A stretch of DNA of 64,000 nt from Bacillus smithii (GTDB lineage Bacteria; Bacillota; Bacilli; Bacillales; DSM-4216), in the NCBI RefSeq assembly GCF_001050115.1, contig NZ_CP012024.1, positions 3,060,001 through 3,124,000 on the forward strand. The letters run 5' to 3'. Below the pieces are notes generated by a model. It did no database searches. It was not told the DNA's origin and saw nothing but the letters and a program-made list of their open reading frames with translations. Both the position numbers and the translations under genes were made by a program. Numbering within the stretch: the first letter of the stretch is position 1; each line of letters starts with the position of its first letter. Positions 48,530-57,944 of this stretch are shown piece by piece.

Positions 48530-49726
48530 TCATTCAAAATAACTATATGGTATAACAAACTCAGGGATCCCTTCAGCGAATGAAGTATATTCATATAAGG
48601 AGAAGTAAACTCCAACTCCTTTATTTGTTAAATAAAAGCGATCTGTTTCAGGGTCAATTGAGTCAAAGTTTTCAAAATAATACGGGTCAGTCAATTGTCG
48701 TTGATATATTTTTTTCCTTATTTCATTATTAATAACACTTACATAATCAGATGAATTGCCAAAGTACTCTTTTAAAGTATGGTATTGTTTTCCGGAACTT
48801 GTCTCAAAGTTATAGCTAGTATAATCGTATAACCCATGAGCTCCTCCCATATAAGAATAATCATTGAACTTAATACTAATAAACTGGGAATCACTTCTCA
48901 TCACTTCATAAGTCATGTTATATGTATAATATTTTGAAAAAGGGTCATCCGAGTAATCTTGCTTCGATTTTTGAACTTCTTGATAGGCTTGTTTCCCTTG
49001 CAATCCTTTTTGATAAAGTGCGTTATTAATCTTTTCCTCAGCCGTACTTCCAATTCCTTTGACTATTGGATAGTACACATCCGGAGCAATTCTTTTTGGA
49101 AAAATAATGATCTTTGGTCGAAAGTTTTCATTTAGTACTCTTGCTAAAAATACAGCAAAATGGGACCTAGTTATTGGCTGACTACCTTTAAACGTTAAAT
49201 CTGTGTAACCGATTGCAATGCCATTTGTAGATAAAATACTAATAAACTTTGCGCTCCAATTACTAGGATTAACATCTTTATAATTAACATCTTGCTCAAA
49301 TTTTAGGTGAAAAGCATTTACTAGTACTTTTGCCATTTCAGCGCGAGTTAGTGATTTGTTTGGATAAAACTTTCTGCTTTTACTGAAAATACCTTCATCA
49401 ACCGCTGTAGCAATTTCTTTATAGGCAGGATAATTTTTTGGTACATCTTGAAAACCTGGATTAGGACGATTTCTCGTATCTAGTTTTAACGCACGAACAA
49501 TCATTGTTGCGGCTTGAGAACGAGTGACTTTCTCATTAATTCCAAAATTGCCGTTTTTATATCCTTTGATGATACCAGTATTCGCCAAATATTCAATCTC
49601 TTTTTTTGCCCAATAATTATTTGGAACATCTAAATACTGTGTGCTCGCATGAACTTGTATATTGGGCAAATACAAATTACCTATAAGTAAGAAAAAAACG
49701 AAAAATACTAGGAATCTTTTTTTCAC
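48530..49726 (-). CDS. S-layer-homology protein with DUF3298/DUF4163 domain
   Basis: 398 residues. Signal peptide (KKRFLVFFVFFLLIGNLYLP), three SLH repeats at about 30-85, 90-145 and 148-200 (each with the ITR/VTR/LTR motif: KVTRSQAATMIVRAL, SLTRAEMAKVLVNAF, PITRSHFAVFLARVL), then a C-terminal DUF4163-DUF3298 region (about 225-398, with YSYMGGAHGLYDYTSYNF). SLH repeats bind pyruvylated wall polysaccharide; the C-terminal pair resembles the non-catalytic part of PdaC/RsiV-like proteins. More AT-rich than its neighbours and flanked by direct repeats, so probably acquired. Confidence 0.92.
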   Translation of the reverse strand: MKKRFLVFFVFFLLIGNLYLPNIQVHASTQYLDVPNNYWAKKEIEYLANTGIIKGYKNGNFGINEKVTRSQAATMIVRALKLDTRNRPNPGFQDVPKNYPAYKEIATAVDEGIFSKSRKFYPNKSLTRAEMAKVLVNAFHLKFEQDVNYKDVNPSNWSAKFISILSTNGIAIGYTDLTFKGSQPITRSHFAVFLARVLNENFRPKIIIFPKRIAPDVYYPIVKGIGSTAEEKINNALYQKGLQGKQAYQEVQKSKQDYSDDPFSKYYTYNMTYEVMRSDSQFISIKFNDYSYMGGAHGLYDYTSYNFETSSGKQYHTLKEYFGNSSDYVSVINNEIRKKIYQRQLTDPYYFENFDSIDPETDRFYLTNKGVGVYFSLYEYTSFAEGIPEFVIPYSYFE

Positions 49727-50437
49727 ATCCAGCTCCCCTTCATAGTAAAATTAGTACATTTTTAATAGTTATAATTCACTATATATCATTTAATAACTGC
49801 CAGTTCAACCGAAAATTTAAAAATTTTTAATTTTATAATTCAAATAAATAAAGAGAATGTTTCCAATAATTCCTGTCCTTCTCTCACTCTTGTCCATGTC
49901 ATGAATCAATTTTTTTGTAGCATATTTTTTTAGTAATAGTAATGTCAATGAATATGCTCTTATTTAAAAAGGAGTTTGTCTTTTAATCGTAATCATTATT
50001 TTTTCCCACCCTGTTTCTCTACTGAATATATAATTATTTGCAGCCTCATCATCACTAATGTTGCATAAACAAACCATATTAGCCTCGGTGAATCGAAACC
50101 AACAAGAAATGAAGTTACCACTGAGACAAGTTCAGAAATGAGTAGTTAGTGGATCAACTCTCTAATCTTCACTAGAAACACTTTAACATTCCAAACGAAA
50201 CAAACCTTCTTGTTAGAAAAGAGTACAGTCTTTCTATCCATCTATTTATTTTTTACTTTGTAACTTCTTCGACAGTAAGAACTTTACCTTGTTTTTCATA
50301 CTCCTCAATGTAACAAGCTTCTATGAAGTTCATCTCCCTCAGATCAGAAACTTACGCTCACTTCCTTTAAATATTTGTTACGGACACTACACATCGATGG
50401 TATCCTCACCATATTTGACTGCACTTTTACCAACCAC
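49727..50437. other. AT-rich DNA upstream of the SLH gene, within the repeat-flanked insert
   Basis: About 710 bp without a supported gene. It should hold the SLH promoter. The base composition is poorer in GC than the surrounding core, consistent with foreign origin. The 74-codon frame at 50289 runs into the right repeat and has no ribosome site. Confidence 0.6.
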
Positions 50438-50584
50438 AAACAAACAGGGACCGGAATCACACATCCGTTCCCTGTTTGTTTATGACAAAACGTTCAAACC
50501 AAAAGCAAGATGAACATCCAACCAACTCAACCAAAACTTCTATACATTAATACTTTAATGCACCATGAGGGTCTGGCCCCTTTA
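50438..50584. repeat. 147-bp direct repeat, right copy
   Basis: Second copy of the sequence at 48383-48529, offset by 2,055 bp. It ends with the glnK stop codon (50582-50584). One stem base differs (CCGTTCCC instead of CCGGTCCC), and the palindrome at its right end reads GAGGGTCTGGCCCC. Confidence 0.9.
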
Positions 50585-50935
50585 ATTGAGTGCGGCGCAG
50601 CCTGTGTCTCCTGTTCGTATTTTGATGGCGTCGGCCAATTCGTGGATGAAAATTTTTCCATCGCCTGGTTTGCCGGTATTCAAAACACTTCTGGCTGTAT
50701 CTACGACTTGTTGGACAGGCACCTCGCATACGACAATTTCTACTTTAATTCGTTCGTGCATGTCAACTTCTTTTTTCTTGCCGCGGTACAGCTCGGTAAA
50801 CCCTTTTTGAAATCCGCACCCAAGCGCATTGGTTACGGTAATGCCGCTGACGCCTATTTTGGCCAAAGCCTGTCTCAATTCGTCAAATTTGGTAGGACGG
50901 GTAATGATTTCGATTTTCGTCAATACATCACTCAT
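50582..50935 (-). CDS. glnK: Nitrogen regulatory PII protein GlnK (NrgB)
   Basis: 117 residues. The T-loop carries ELYRG with the conserved Tyr, and the B loop is TGKPGDGKIFI. Senses ATP/ADP and 2-oxoglutarate and binds AmtB; in B. subtilis NrgB also contacts TnrA. Start ATG at 50935 after GGTGTGGTG; it follows amtB by 26 bp, so one operon. Confidence 0.95.
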   Translation of the reverse strand: MSDVLTKIEIITRPTKFDELRQALAKIGVSGITVTNALGCGFQKGFTELYRGKKKEVDMHERIKVEIVVCEVPVQQVVDTARSVLNTGKPGDGKIFIHELADAIKIRTGDTGCAALN

Positions 50936-50961
50936 AACAAACACCACACCCCTATAAAAAA

Positions 50962-52179
50962 TTAGTCGTGATACGCCTTTTCACCGTGAATGGTAATATC
51001 CAGCCCAACCGTTTCTTCTTCCTCGTTCACTCGAATCGGCAAGACCAATCCGATTGCCTTAATAATGATAAAAGAAACAAGTGCAACAAATACATATGTC
51101 GCGCCAATGGCTACAAGCTGCTTCCAAAGCAAGCTGGCACCGCCGTAAAACAATCCGTTGACCCCCGCAGAGTTGACAGAAACGGTGGAAAACAAACCGG
51201 TAGCAATTCCTCCCCAAGTACCGCCGATTCCGTGCAAACCGAATGCGTCGAGAGCATCGTCATAGCCTAACTTTGATTTTAAGTAAGAAACTCCCCAGAA
51301 ACAAAGGGCTCCTCCAACAAGTCCTATGATGATCGAAGCGAACGGTGTTACGAATCCGCAAGCGGGCGTGATGGCTACGAGTCCAGCAATGGCGCCAGAA
51401 ACGGCTCCAAGCATCGTCGGCTTTTTATTCACCAGCCATTCCACTACTACCCATCCAATAATACCGGCAGCTGCCGCTGTATTCGTATTAATAAAAGCGA
51501 TCATTGCTACATCGTTAAGGGTCAAAGCACTGCCGACATTAAAACCGTACCAGCCAAGCCAAACGAGCGCTCCCCCCATAATGGTAAGCGGCAAATTATG
51601 CGGTGTCGTATTCTGCGCATCTTTACGTTTGCCTAATACAATAGCCAGCACAAGGCCTGTGACGCCTGAAGAAATATGAACGACATTCCCGCCGGCGAAA
51701 TCAAGAACACCTAATTCGCGAAGCCAACCGCCGACGCCCCACACCCAATGAGCGACAGGCGAATAAACGAACAAAGACCATAAAGTAATGAATATAAGAT
51801 AAGAAGAGAAGCGCATCCTTTCCGCAAAAGCCCCTGTAATAATCGCTACTGTCAAAATGGCAAACGTGAGCTGAAACATCATAAAAAGATTATGTGGAAT
51901 ATCAGAACTATAATCCGGGTTCGGCTTAAAAGAGACTCCTTTCAGACCCGCCCAATCTAAATTTCCGATAAGAGCATTTCCGCCAGTGGAAAAAGCAAGT
52001 GAATAACCCGCTATAATCCAAATTATCGAAACAATGGCGATAGAGCTGAAACTTTGCATCGTTGTACTTAAAACATTCTTGCTTTTCACCATTCCGCCGT
52101 AAAATAATGCAATTCCAGGTGTCATAATCCAAACAAGAAGCGTAGCAAGAAACATAAATGCAGAAGTGGCGATATCCAT
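50962..52179 (-). CDS. amtB: Ammonium transporter AmtB (NrgA)
   Basis: 405 residues with 11 membrane segments. Characteristic blocks are TPGIALFYGGMVKSKNVLST, DFAGGNVVHISSGVTGLVLA and ALDAFGLHGIGGTWGG with the paired histidines. Conducts ammonium under nitrogen limitation. ATG follows AAAAGGGGAGATGG. A GlnR/TnrA-type site stands 23 bp upstream. Confidence 0.96.
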   Translation of the reverse strand: MDIATSAFMFLATLLVWIMTPGIALFYGGMVKSKNVLSTTMQSFSSIAIVSIIWIIAGYSLAFSTGGNALIGNLDWAGLKGVSFKPNPDYSSDIPHNLFMMFQLTFAILTVAIITGAFAERMRFSSYLIFITLWSLFVYSPVAHWVWGVGGWLRELGVLDFAGGNVVHISSGVTGLVLAIVLGKRKDAQNTTPHNLPLTIMGGALVWLGWYGFNVGSALTLNDVAMIAFINTNTAAAAGIIGWVVVEWLVNKKPTMLGAVSGAIAGLVAITPACGFVTPFASIIIGLVGGALCFWGVSYLKSKLGYDDALDAFGLHGIGGTWGGIATGLFSTVSVNSAGVNGLFYGGASLLWKQLVAIGATYVFVALVSFIIIKAIGLVLPIRVNEEEETVGLDITIHGEKAYHD

Positions 52180-52201
52180 TTCCCATCTCCCCTTTTTATT
52201 A

Positions 52202-52218
52202 TGTTATATTTTCTATCA
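52202..52218. promoter_or_regulatory. GlnR/TnrA box
   Basis: TGTTATATTTTCTATCA matches TGTNANAWWWTMTNACA at every constrained position but one. It lies 23-39 nt before the amtB start codon and downstream of the best promoter, which suits repression better than the upstream activation known for B. subtilis nrgAB. Confidence 0.65.
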
Positions 52219-52236
52219 TATTATGTCTGTATTATT

Positions 52237-52265
52237 ATCATAATACGTTATTCCTATTGAATCAA
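52237..52265 (-). promoter_or_regulatory. Likely amtB-glnK promoter
   Basis: On the minus strand TTGATT and TATGAT are separated by 17 bp, about 60 nt before the amtB start. Confidence 0.6.
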
Positions 52266-52451
52266 GACTATAAATTGAAAAAAATCCGAAAAATCTGTAT
52301 TCAAATCAGTCACATCGTTAGCTTTTCTTACATAAAATAAATCCTATGTGTGTTGCGACCTTCAATACTGCTTCTTTTTACCTAGCGACCATCCCAAAAA
52401 ACAAGAAAGAACTATATGAACAATCTTCAAAAACCGCCTTTTATTTTGGAC

Positions 52452-52487
52452 AAAAAAAGAACCCTTCCCAATGAAGGGAAGAGTTCT
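52452..52487 (-). terminator. Terminator of the small gene at 52491
   Basis: On the minus strand AGAACTCTTCCC pairs with GGGAAGGGTTCT and is followed by TTTTTTTG. Confidence 0.8.
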
Positions 52488-52490
52488 CTT

Positions 52491-52625
52491 TTATCGAGCA
52501 TTACGGCTGTTTCCAGAATTAGGATTAAGCCCTTGAAACTGGCGCATGAGTTTTTGGCGGGATTCTTTATTTCGAAGCAAATAGGCAGCTCCCAGAGCCA
52601 ACGTTGTCCACGCTAATTTCTTCAT
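52491..52625 (-). CDS. Small protein with N-terminal hydrophobic helix (44 residues)
   Basis: The product starts MKKLAWTTLALGAAYLLRNK and continues with a basic and polar tail (KLMRQFQGLNPNSGN). GGGGAGTGATAAG precedes the ATG and a good terminator follows, so a real monocistronic gene is likely. It resembles the short single-helix proteins common in Bacillales; no function known. Confidence 0.7.
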   Translation of the reverse strand: MKKLAWTTLALGAAYLLRNKESRQKLMRQFQGLNPNSGNSRNAR

Positions 52626-52836
52626 CTTATCACTCCCCATTTTCCGTGTTCTATCTTATACTCTTCCCGCCGCAGAAGTTTTTTAATCGATCGTTCGCAA
52701 ATAAGAAACAACTGCCTCATGGCGCCAGAGTCAGTGATCTTTCTCCGGGATTTTCCGAAAAAAGTATTTTCCGTTCCAGAGACCAGCTTACAAGCGAGCT
52801 TTGCCTCAACGCTTACTTTCTTTATTCTGTCTCAAC

Positions 52837-54453
52837 TCAGTTCACGATGTGTTTCTTTTTGGCCAAATAGCCTCCCAAAACGGCAAACAGATAAGAAAAA
52901 AGCAAACTGCGAATAAAGACCCCAAACAAATGAAATCCTAAAGAAAAATGAAAGGACTGTTCTAAATTATTATCAGATGAAAAGAAAGTGGTTCCCACAG
53001 TCCAATTAGAAATTCCGGCCAAACAAAGCATAAAAAAACTGTAAGTCAAACTAAAAACTGCGATTTCCTTAAAGGATAATCCATTTTTCATCGTTAGCCG
53101 ATAGCCGGCGAAAAGACACAAGAAAATGGGGATTAAAACCGCAAGTTTTAAATAAATGGGAGGATCCAGTAAATTCATCAAATCCGCATCCGATGGAAGG
53201 AATTCCGGATGTGAGCTATTTAAACCGGAAAACAAGGAATATGTAAGTTCCCCCTCGCTGTCTTCCCATTTCCAATGATTAGTGAGCGGTGATAAATGCA
53301 ATAAGTTCCAAATGAACGCCCCTAGCTGCGTTCCGACTAATGTGGCAAACATAGACGTATTTTCCGTCATTTTATCCATACCAGAGACATCTAAAAGGAG
53401 CGCTAAATTTTCCTTCCACTTGTTTACTTGGATCAAAACAACGATAACGGTGACCGCCATCACACTGACGAGTCCGCGAATAAACGTTGAAAACCCTTGG
53501 TGAATGGCATGTCCAAATGATACATTCCCGATTAAATGGCTGGTAAAATGGCGGTAATCTCTGGCAAATAACATGCCGATCAAACTAAAGATCGCTGCTA
53601 TGAAGCCACCCGTAAAAAAGCATTGAATAAATGAATAAGAAGTATGAAAGTCCAAATGAATTTTATAATATTGACTTGCAAAAGATCGATCAAATGAAAA
53701 ACCGCTAAAAAGAGAAAACACGCTTAAAAATATACCGTAAATCAATCCAATGGCTGCAGCTGTATAGATTTGCTCATAAAAGCTATCAGTCCGTTGCTTC
53801 CGTCCCTTGAAAACCCCGATGCAAAACGAGGAAAAAATCGGAATAAAAATCAATAATAAAAACAAAGTATCAATATGTAATGTTCCCTTCATTGAACCTG
53901 TGTCTCCATAACCTGCAGATCCATTGACGCTAAAGTGAAAGGTAGGCTCCACCAAATGAGTAAACATCACGACATCGGTCAATCCTATTGGATGACTTAA
54001 TGGATATAAATCGGTGTTTACTTCACGAGAAAGATCCTCTACAAAATTAAAATATTGATTGTTTTCGCTTATGTTTTGGATCAGGTCATCAAACTTGTGC
54101 TGCTCAAAAAGAAATAACGCAGCATTAAGAATTAACATGAGTATAAAAGCGCTAATAGACGGAATAAAGGCTTTTTTTAAATACGAAAATTGAAAAGCAG
54201 GAAATCCCAATGAAACAGCAGGTTTTATTTGCTTTTCCCGTTCAGCACCCTTATAAAGAAATAACTCCTTGCCGCAGGATTGGCAATAATTGTCCGTTTC
54301 CGCCACTTTTTCACCGCAATTCGAACAATAGACACTTTCATTTTTCGGCGTTAGCAGTTGATACGCTCTTCCATCTCCCGCTAAATACGCACCATCTTGC
54401 CAACAGTAATTACTGGAATCACTATTTTCCGCACCACATGATCTACAATACAT
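52837..54453 (-). CDS. Polytopic membrane protein with N-terminal zinc ribbons
   Basis: 538 residues. Two N-terminal zinc ribbons: YCRSCG...YCWQDG, in which the fourth ligand is Asp instead of Cys, and YCSNCG...YCQSCG, intact. About nine or ten membrane helices follow from residue 95 on, with a soluble loop between the first two. Start ATG 54453 lies after AGGAGGTGG. The gene follows the double-ribbon gene by 14 bp in one operon. Function unknown; zinc-ribbon plus membrane architecture is frequent in Firmicute envelope-stress and transport-regulating proteins. Confidence 0.8.
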   Translation of the reverse strand: MYCRSCGAENSDSSNYCWQDGAYLAGDGRAYQLLTPKNESVYCSNCGEKVAETDNYCQSCGKELFLYKGAEREKQIKPAVSLGFPAFQFSYLKKAFIPSISAFILMLILNAALFLFEQHKFDDLIQNISENNQYFNFVEDLSREVNTDLYPLSHPIGLTDVVMFTHLVEPTFHFSVNGSAGYGDTGSMKGTLHIDTLFLLLIFIPIFSSFCIGVFKGRKQRTDSFYEQIYTAAAIGLIYGIFLSVFSLFSGFSFDRSFASQYYKIHLDFHTSYSFIQCFFTGGFIAAIFSLIGMLFARDYRHFTSHLIGNVSFGHAIHQGFSTFIRGLVSVMAVTVIVVLIQVNKWKENLALLLDVSGMDKMTENTSMFATLVGTQLGAFIWNLLHLSPLTNHWKWEDSEGELTYSLFSGLNSSHPEFLPSDADLMNLLDPPIYLKLAVLIPIFLCLFAGYRLTMKNGLSFKEIAVFSLTYSFFMLCLAGISNWTVGTTFFSSDNNLEQSFHFSLGFHLFGVFIRSLLFSYLFAVLGGYLAKKKHIVN

Positions 54454-54467
54454 TGCTCCACCTCCTG

Positions 54468-54956
54468 TCAATGCATTTTTGTCCCACAACATTTGCAAAA
54501 TTGGGCGGATACAGGAACTTGTTCACCACACAAAGAGCAAGCCACTGTTTCGGTCTCTTTTACGTCTTCTTCCCGAACTACCTTCGCACCGCAGGAGCCG
54601 CAAAACTTGTCCAAAGGGGTCACTTGAGCCCCGCATTGCCGGCAAACATTATCAGATCCAAACTTTTGATTCAGTCTTTGTAATTCTTGTTTGGCCCTAT
54701 AAATGGTTTGATCAAGCCCAGCAATCTCAGCTATTCTCTCACTCCACTCTTTATGCTCCCATTCGCCGGATCTCATTTTTCTATAAACCTCTTCCCCTAG
54801 CTGGAGAATAAAATCTGCCCGCTTGGCTCCGGCTTCTTCGATCACTTTTTTGTGCTGGAGGATTTCCTGGGTCAATAGGACCTTCTGCTTACCTTGCTCA
54901 AGACCACCTTTGATCTTAAACAAACCCCCTCCAATTCTAGTTTGCAATTCGCCCAT
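54468..54956 (-). CDS. Soluble protein with helical N-terminus and two zinc ribbons
   Basis: 162 residues: a charged helical part (about 1-95, probable coiled coil), then two intact zinc ribbons (VCRQCG...FCGSCG and ACSLCG...FCKCCG). No membrane segment, so cytoplasmic. ATG 54956 is the right distance from AAGGAGG; the ATG two codons earlier touches the ribosome site. First gene of the leftward unit, divergent from the TcaA-like gene. Confidence 0.82.
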   Translation of the reverse strand: MGELQTRIGGGLFKIKGGLEQGKQKVLLTQEILQHKKVIEEAGAKRADFILQLGEEVYRKMRSGEWEHKEWSERIAEIAGLDQTIYRAKQELQRLNQKFGSDNVCRQCGAQVTPLDKFCGSCGAKVVREEDVKETETVACSLCGEQVPVSAQFCKCCGTKMH

Positions 54957-55143
54957 TTCCATACCTCCTTATGGTCAGATATTACAAATTTATCATATAG
55001 ATCCATTATTGTATATAACTATAGGCTTATGAATCTGGATAAATATAACTTCATTTCCAGAAAACATTGTGAACTTTATCTTGTTCAAGTAATATATTAA
55101 TAGTCCGATTGTCATGGTTTATTTTAAAAAGGAGGGGGCTTAT

Positions 55144-56550
55144 TTGGAAATTTATTGCAAGCAATGCGGCCAAAAATTAAAGCAAGGGCAAGGATTCTGC
55201 ACTCATTGTGGCGCCGCAGTAGAAAACTCTGAGCCTGTCGGGCCGGAAACACCAAGCCCGAGCCGTAGATTGAAATCATTTTCAGGAAAAGGAATTTCTA
55301 AGAAAAGCAAAATCATTTTGTCCATATCTGTGATTGTATTGGCAGCCGCTTTTTTTGCTTACAAAATAGCGGAATCGAACCATAAACCGTCCAAATTAGT
55401 GGAACATTTCAATAAAACAGTCGAACAGGGAAATGCCAAAGAACTTGCCAACCTGTTCAATTCAGGCCAAACAGAAATGAAAGTTGACGAAGAGGGAGCC
55501 AAACAATTCATTCAGTATTTAAAGAAAAATCCGGACGAGTATACGAGCATGATCAAAAAACTGAGGAATGATGCTCGTCTTTTGGAAAACGGGGTCGAAG
55601 TTGTGAAACCAGAAGACGAACCATTTGTCAGCATCGAAAAATCAGATAAAAAATGGAATCTGATTGACCAATACAAAATTGTTCCTCATCCGTTTTTTAT
55701 TAAAGTAACGGTTAACCGAAATCATTCTCTTTTATACATTGACAACAAAAAAATGAGTTACATCGAAAAAGATAAAGAACGAACTTTCGGCCCCTTCCTG
55801 CCTTCGGAACATACGGTCAAAGCTTTTTATGAGGGAAAATACGCCAATGTTTCCGACAAAAAAGAACTCGATCCGAAAACGGATGCAACCGATCATAATT
55901 TATACGCTGATCTGGATCTGACAGGGGATCACGTCACGATATATTCTGACTATGATGATGCTGTTGTTTATGTGAACGGAAAAAGCACCGGCAAGCGAGT
56001 GGGAGATATAGATGAGTTCGGCCCCGTGGAAACGGATGGTTCAACGAAAATTTCCGCAAAATTAAAATTGCCTGCCGGAACGTTCAAAAGCAATGAAGTG
56101 GCCATTCATGAACCTGATCAAGAAGTAGATCTCCATTTCGACAATCTTCCTCTCGCTGAAGATGGAGACGATATGGATAGCTTTACGGATAGTACAAATA
56201 CTGCTAATGAGCTGGAAGACGTTTTAATGTCCCATTATGCGTGTATTTCCAGCCACGAATATGAAAAAGCCTTTGATTTGTTTTCCGCTAGACAGAAACA
56301 AAAAAGAAACTATGATGATTGGGTAAACGGAATAAAGGACAATTATCAAAACGATGTTGATTCTTTTTCAGTCGTCTATTTGGACAACAATCGGGCAACC
56401 GTCTCCTTCCACCTTACTTCATACGATTCCAAAGAAACAGGTACACTGAAACAAGAGTGGGAGGGAACATGGGGCATGGTGAAAGAAGGAGATCAATGGA
56501 AGTTAGACTCTCCTGCCATTAAAAAAATAAACTCAGAGGTTATAGAATAA
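55144..56550 (+). CDS. TcaA-like protein (zinc ribbon, one membrane helix, extracellular domains)
   Basis: 468 residues. Order: cytoplasmic zinc ribbon (YCKQCG...FCTHCG, residues 4-23), membrane helix (IILSISVIVLAAAFFAYKIA, about 56-75), extracellular TcaA-type domains, and a C-terminal NTF2-like domain (about 355-465, YACISSHEYEKAFDLFS ... WKLDSPAIKKI). This is the layout of S. aureus TcaA and B. subtilis YvbJ. TcaA influences glycopeptide susceptibility and the cell wall. TTG 55144 follows AAGGAGGGGG. The stop overlaps the next start (TAATG). Confidence 0.88.
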   Translation: MEIYCKQCGQKLKQGQGFCTHCGAAVENSEPVGPETPSPSRRLKSFSGKGISKKSKIILSISVIVLAAAFFAYKIAESNHKPSKLVEHFNKTVEQGNAKELANLFNSGQTEMKVDEEGAKQFIQYLKKNPDEYTSMIKKLRNDARLLENGVEVVKPEDEPFVSIEKSDKKWNLIDQYKIVPHPFFIKVTVNRNHSLLYIDNKKMSYIEKDKERTFGPFLPSEHTVKAFYEGKYANVSDKKELDPKTDATDHNLYADLDLTGDHVTIYSDYDDAVVYVNGKSTGKRVGDIDEFGPVETDGSTKISAKLKLPAGTFKSNEVAIHEPDQEVDLHFDNLPLAEDGDDMDSFTDSTNTANELEDVLMSHYACISSHEYEKAFDLFSARQKQKRNYDDWVNGIKDNYQNDVDSFSVVYLDNNRATVSFHLTSYDSKETGTLKQEWEGTWGMVKEGDQWKLDSPAIKKINSEVIE

Positions 56551-57911
56551 TGCAAAAGAAAAAGACTCTTTATATTCTTTGCCTCGTCATCGCAGCTGCA
56601 TGTGCACTGGCTGTTTGGCATTTTCAATCTGTTCCCAACCCGGCTAAACTGGCCTCTGAAACAAACGAACAAAACAACAAAGAAAAGCGAGTTGATCAAG
56701 AACAAGAGCGGCTGAAAACAGCGAATGCCCAAATGGAGGCCAAGAAAAAAATCGATAAAATTCAAGACCCGAACGAAAAGGTCGAACAGCTGGTCAAAGC
56801 CATGACATTAGAACAAAAAGTGGGACAACTGCTGATGGTAGGGTTTAAAAACCCTGTTCCAAACAAGAAAATTGCCGATCTGATTGAACACAAATATATC
56901 GGCGGTGTTATCTATTATGATCGAAACATGAAATCGGCAAAACAAACAGCGGAATTGTCCAATTCGTTGCAGCAGTCTGCTCTTAAATCCAATCCTTTTT
57001 CCATTCCATTAATGATTGGAGTGGACCAAGAAGGCGGGGATATTCTGCGCATGAGAAATCAAGTATCGCCTATTCCTTCCCAACAGGAATTAGGAAAATA
57101 CGCTTCACCACAAGAAGTTTATTCGATCGCTAAACTCAATGGCGAAGAATTAGCGTCTATGGGTATTTCAATCAATTTCGCTCCCGTTTTGGATTTGTCG
57201 GCGAAAGATAGCCGCTCGCTTGGCAGCCAGCCCGAAGACGTTTATGAAAAAGGAACAATGGTGTTAAAAGGATTAAACGATTCCCATATTACCGGCGTCT
57301 TAAAACACTTTCCGGGAAACGGGCGCAGTTCAATCGATCCGCATATTGATACGTCAAGCGTTAAAGCCAATCAACTCGACTTGGAAAACTCGGATATTTA
57401 CCCATTTAAAAGGATCATCCAGGAAACGGATCCGCAAAACTTCTTTGTTATGGTGACACACTTAAAATATCCTGCCTACGACGCAAAAAAACCGGCAAGC
57501 TTATCGTCGATTATTATTCAAAAGCTGTTGAGAAACAAGCTTGGATACAAAGGAATCGTCGTCACCGATGATTTAGAAATGGGCGCAGTCAATAAATACT
57601 ACTCATACAAAGACTTAGGAAAAGATGCCTTAAATGCCGGAGCAGATCTTCTCCTTGTCTGTCATGAGTATGAGCACCAATTGGAAGTGTATAACGGGAT
57701 TATAGAGGCGGTTCACAAGGGAGAAGTGAAGCCATCACGAATTGACGAGGCCGTCAAGCGAATACTGCTATTTAAGCTTTCCACCGTTGACCAACCAATA
57801 GTGGATGCGAATAAAGCAGATCAAATAGTCGGCAGCCAACAACATGCCCTTATCATTCAACAATACAAACAAAATCACGGATTGTCTGAAGAAAAAACAA
57901 AACAACAATAG
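56550..57911 (+). CDS. Membrane-anchored beta-N-acetylhexosaminidase (NagZ-like, GH3)
   Basis: 453 residues. An N-terminal hydrophobic anchor (TLYILCLVIAAACALAVWHF), a long charged linker (about 35-75), then a GH3 domain. The nucleophile Asp is in IVVTDDLEMGAV; the NagZ Asp-His dyad lies in the loop after KHFPGNG (SSIDPHID). The usual PGHGDT is PGNGRS here, but the dyad itself is kept. Removes N-acetylglucosamine from muropeptides in the wall. Translationally coupled to the TcaA-like gene, which suggests a joint role in wall turnover or sensing. Confidence 0.9.
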   Translation: MQKKKTLYILCLVIAAACALAVWHFQSVPNPAKLASETNEQNNKEKRVDQEQERLKTANAQMEAKKKIDKIQDPNEKVEQLVKAMTLEQKVGQLLMVGFKNPVPNKKIADLIEHKYIGGVIYYDRNMKSAKQTAELSNSLQQSALKSNPFSIPLMIGVDQEGGDILRMRNQVSPIPSQQELGKYASPQEVYSIAKLNGEELASMGISINFAPVLDLSAKDSRSLGSQPEDVYEKGTMVLKGLNDSHITGVLKHFPGNGRSSIDPHIDTSSVKANQLDLENSDIYPFKRIIQETDPQNFFVMVTHLKYPAYDAKKPASLSSIIIQKLLRNKLGYKGIVVTDDLEMGAVNKYYSYKDLGKDALNAGADLLLVCHEYEHQLEVYNGIIEAVHKGEVKPSRIDEAVKRILLFKLSTVDQPIVDANKADQIVGSQQHALIIQQYKQNHGLSEEKTKQQ

Positions 57912-57944
57912 CCAAGAACAAAAAGGAGAACCATTATCCTTTTA

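Larger units (their letters stand above)
52180..52490. other. amtB promoter region
   Basis: Holds the amtB promoter (minus strand), the TnrA/GlnR-like site and, at the right, the terminator of the small gene at 52491. Nothing else seen. Confidence 0.6.
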
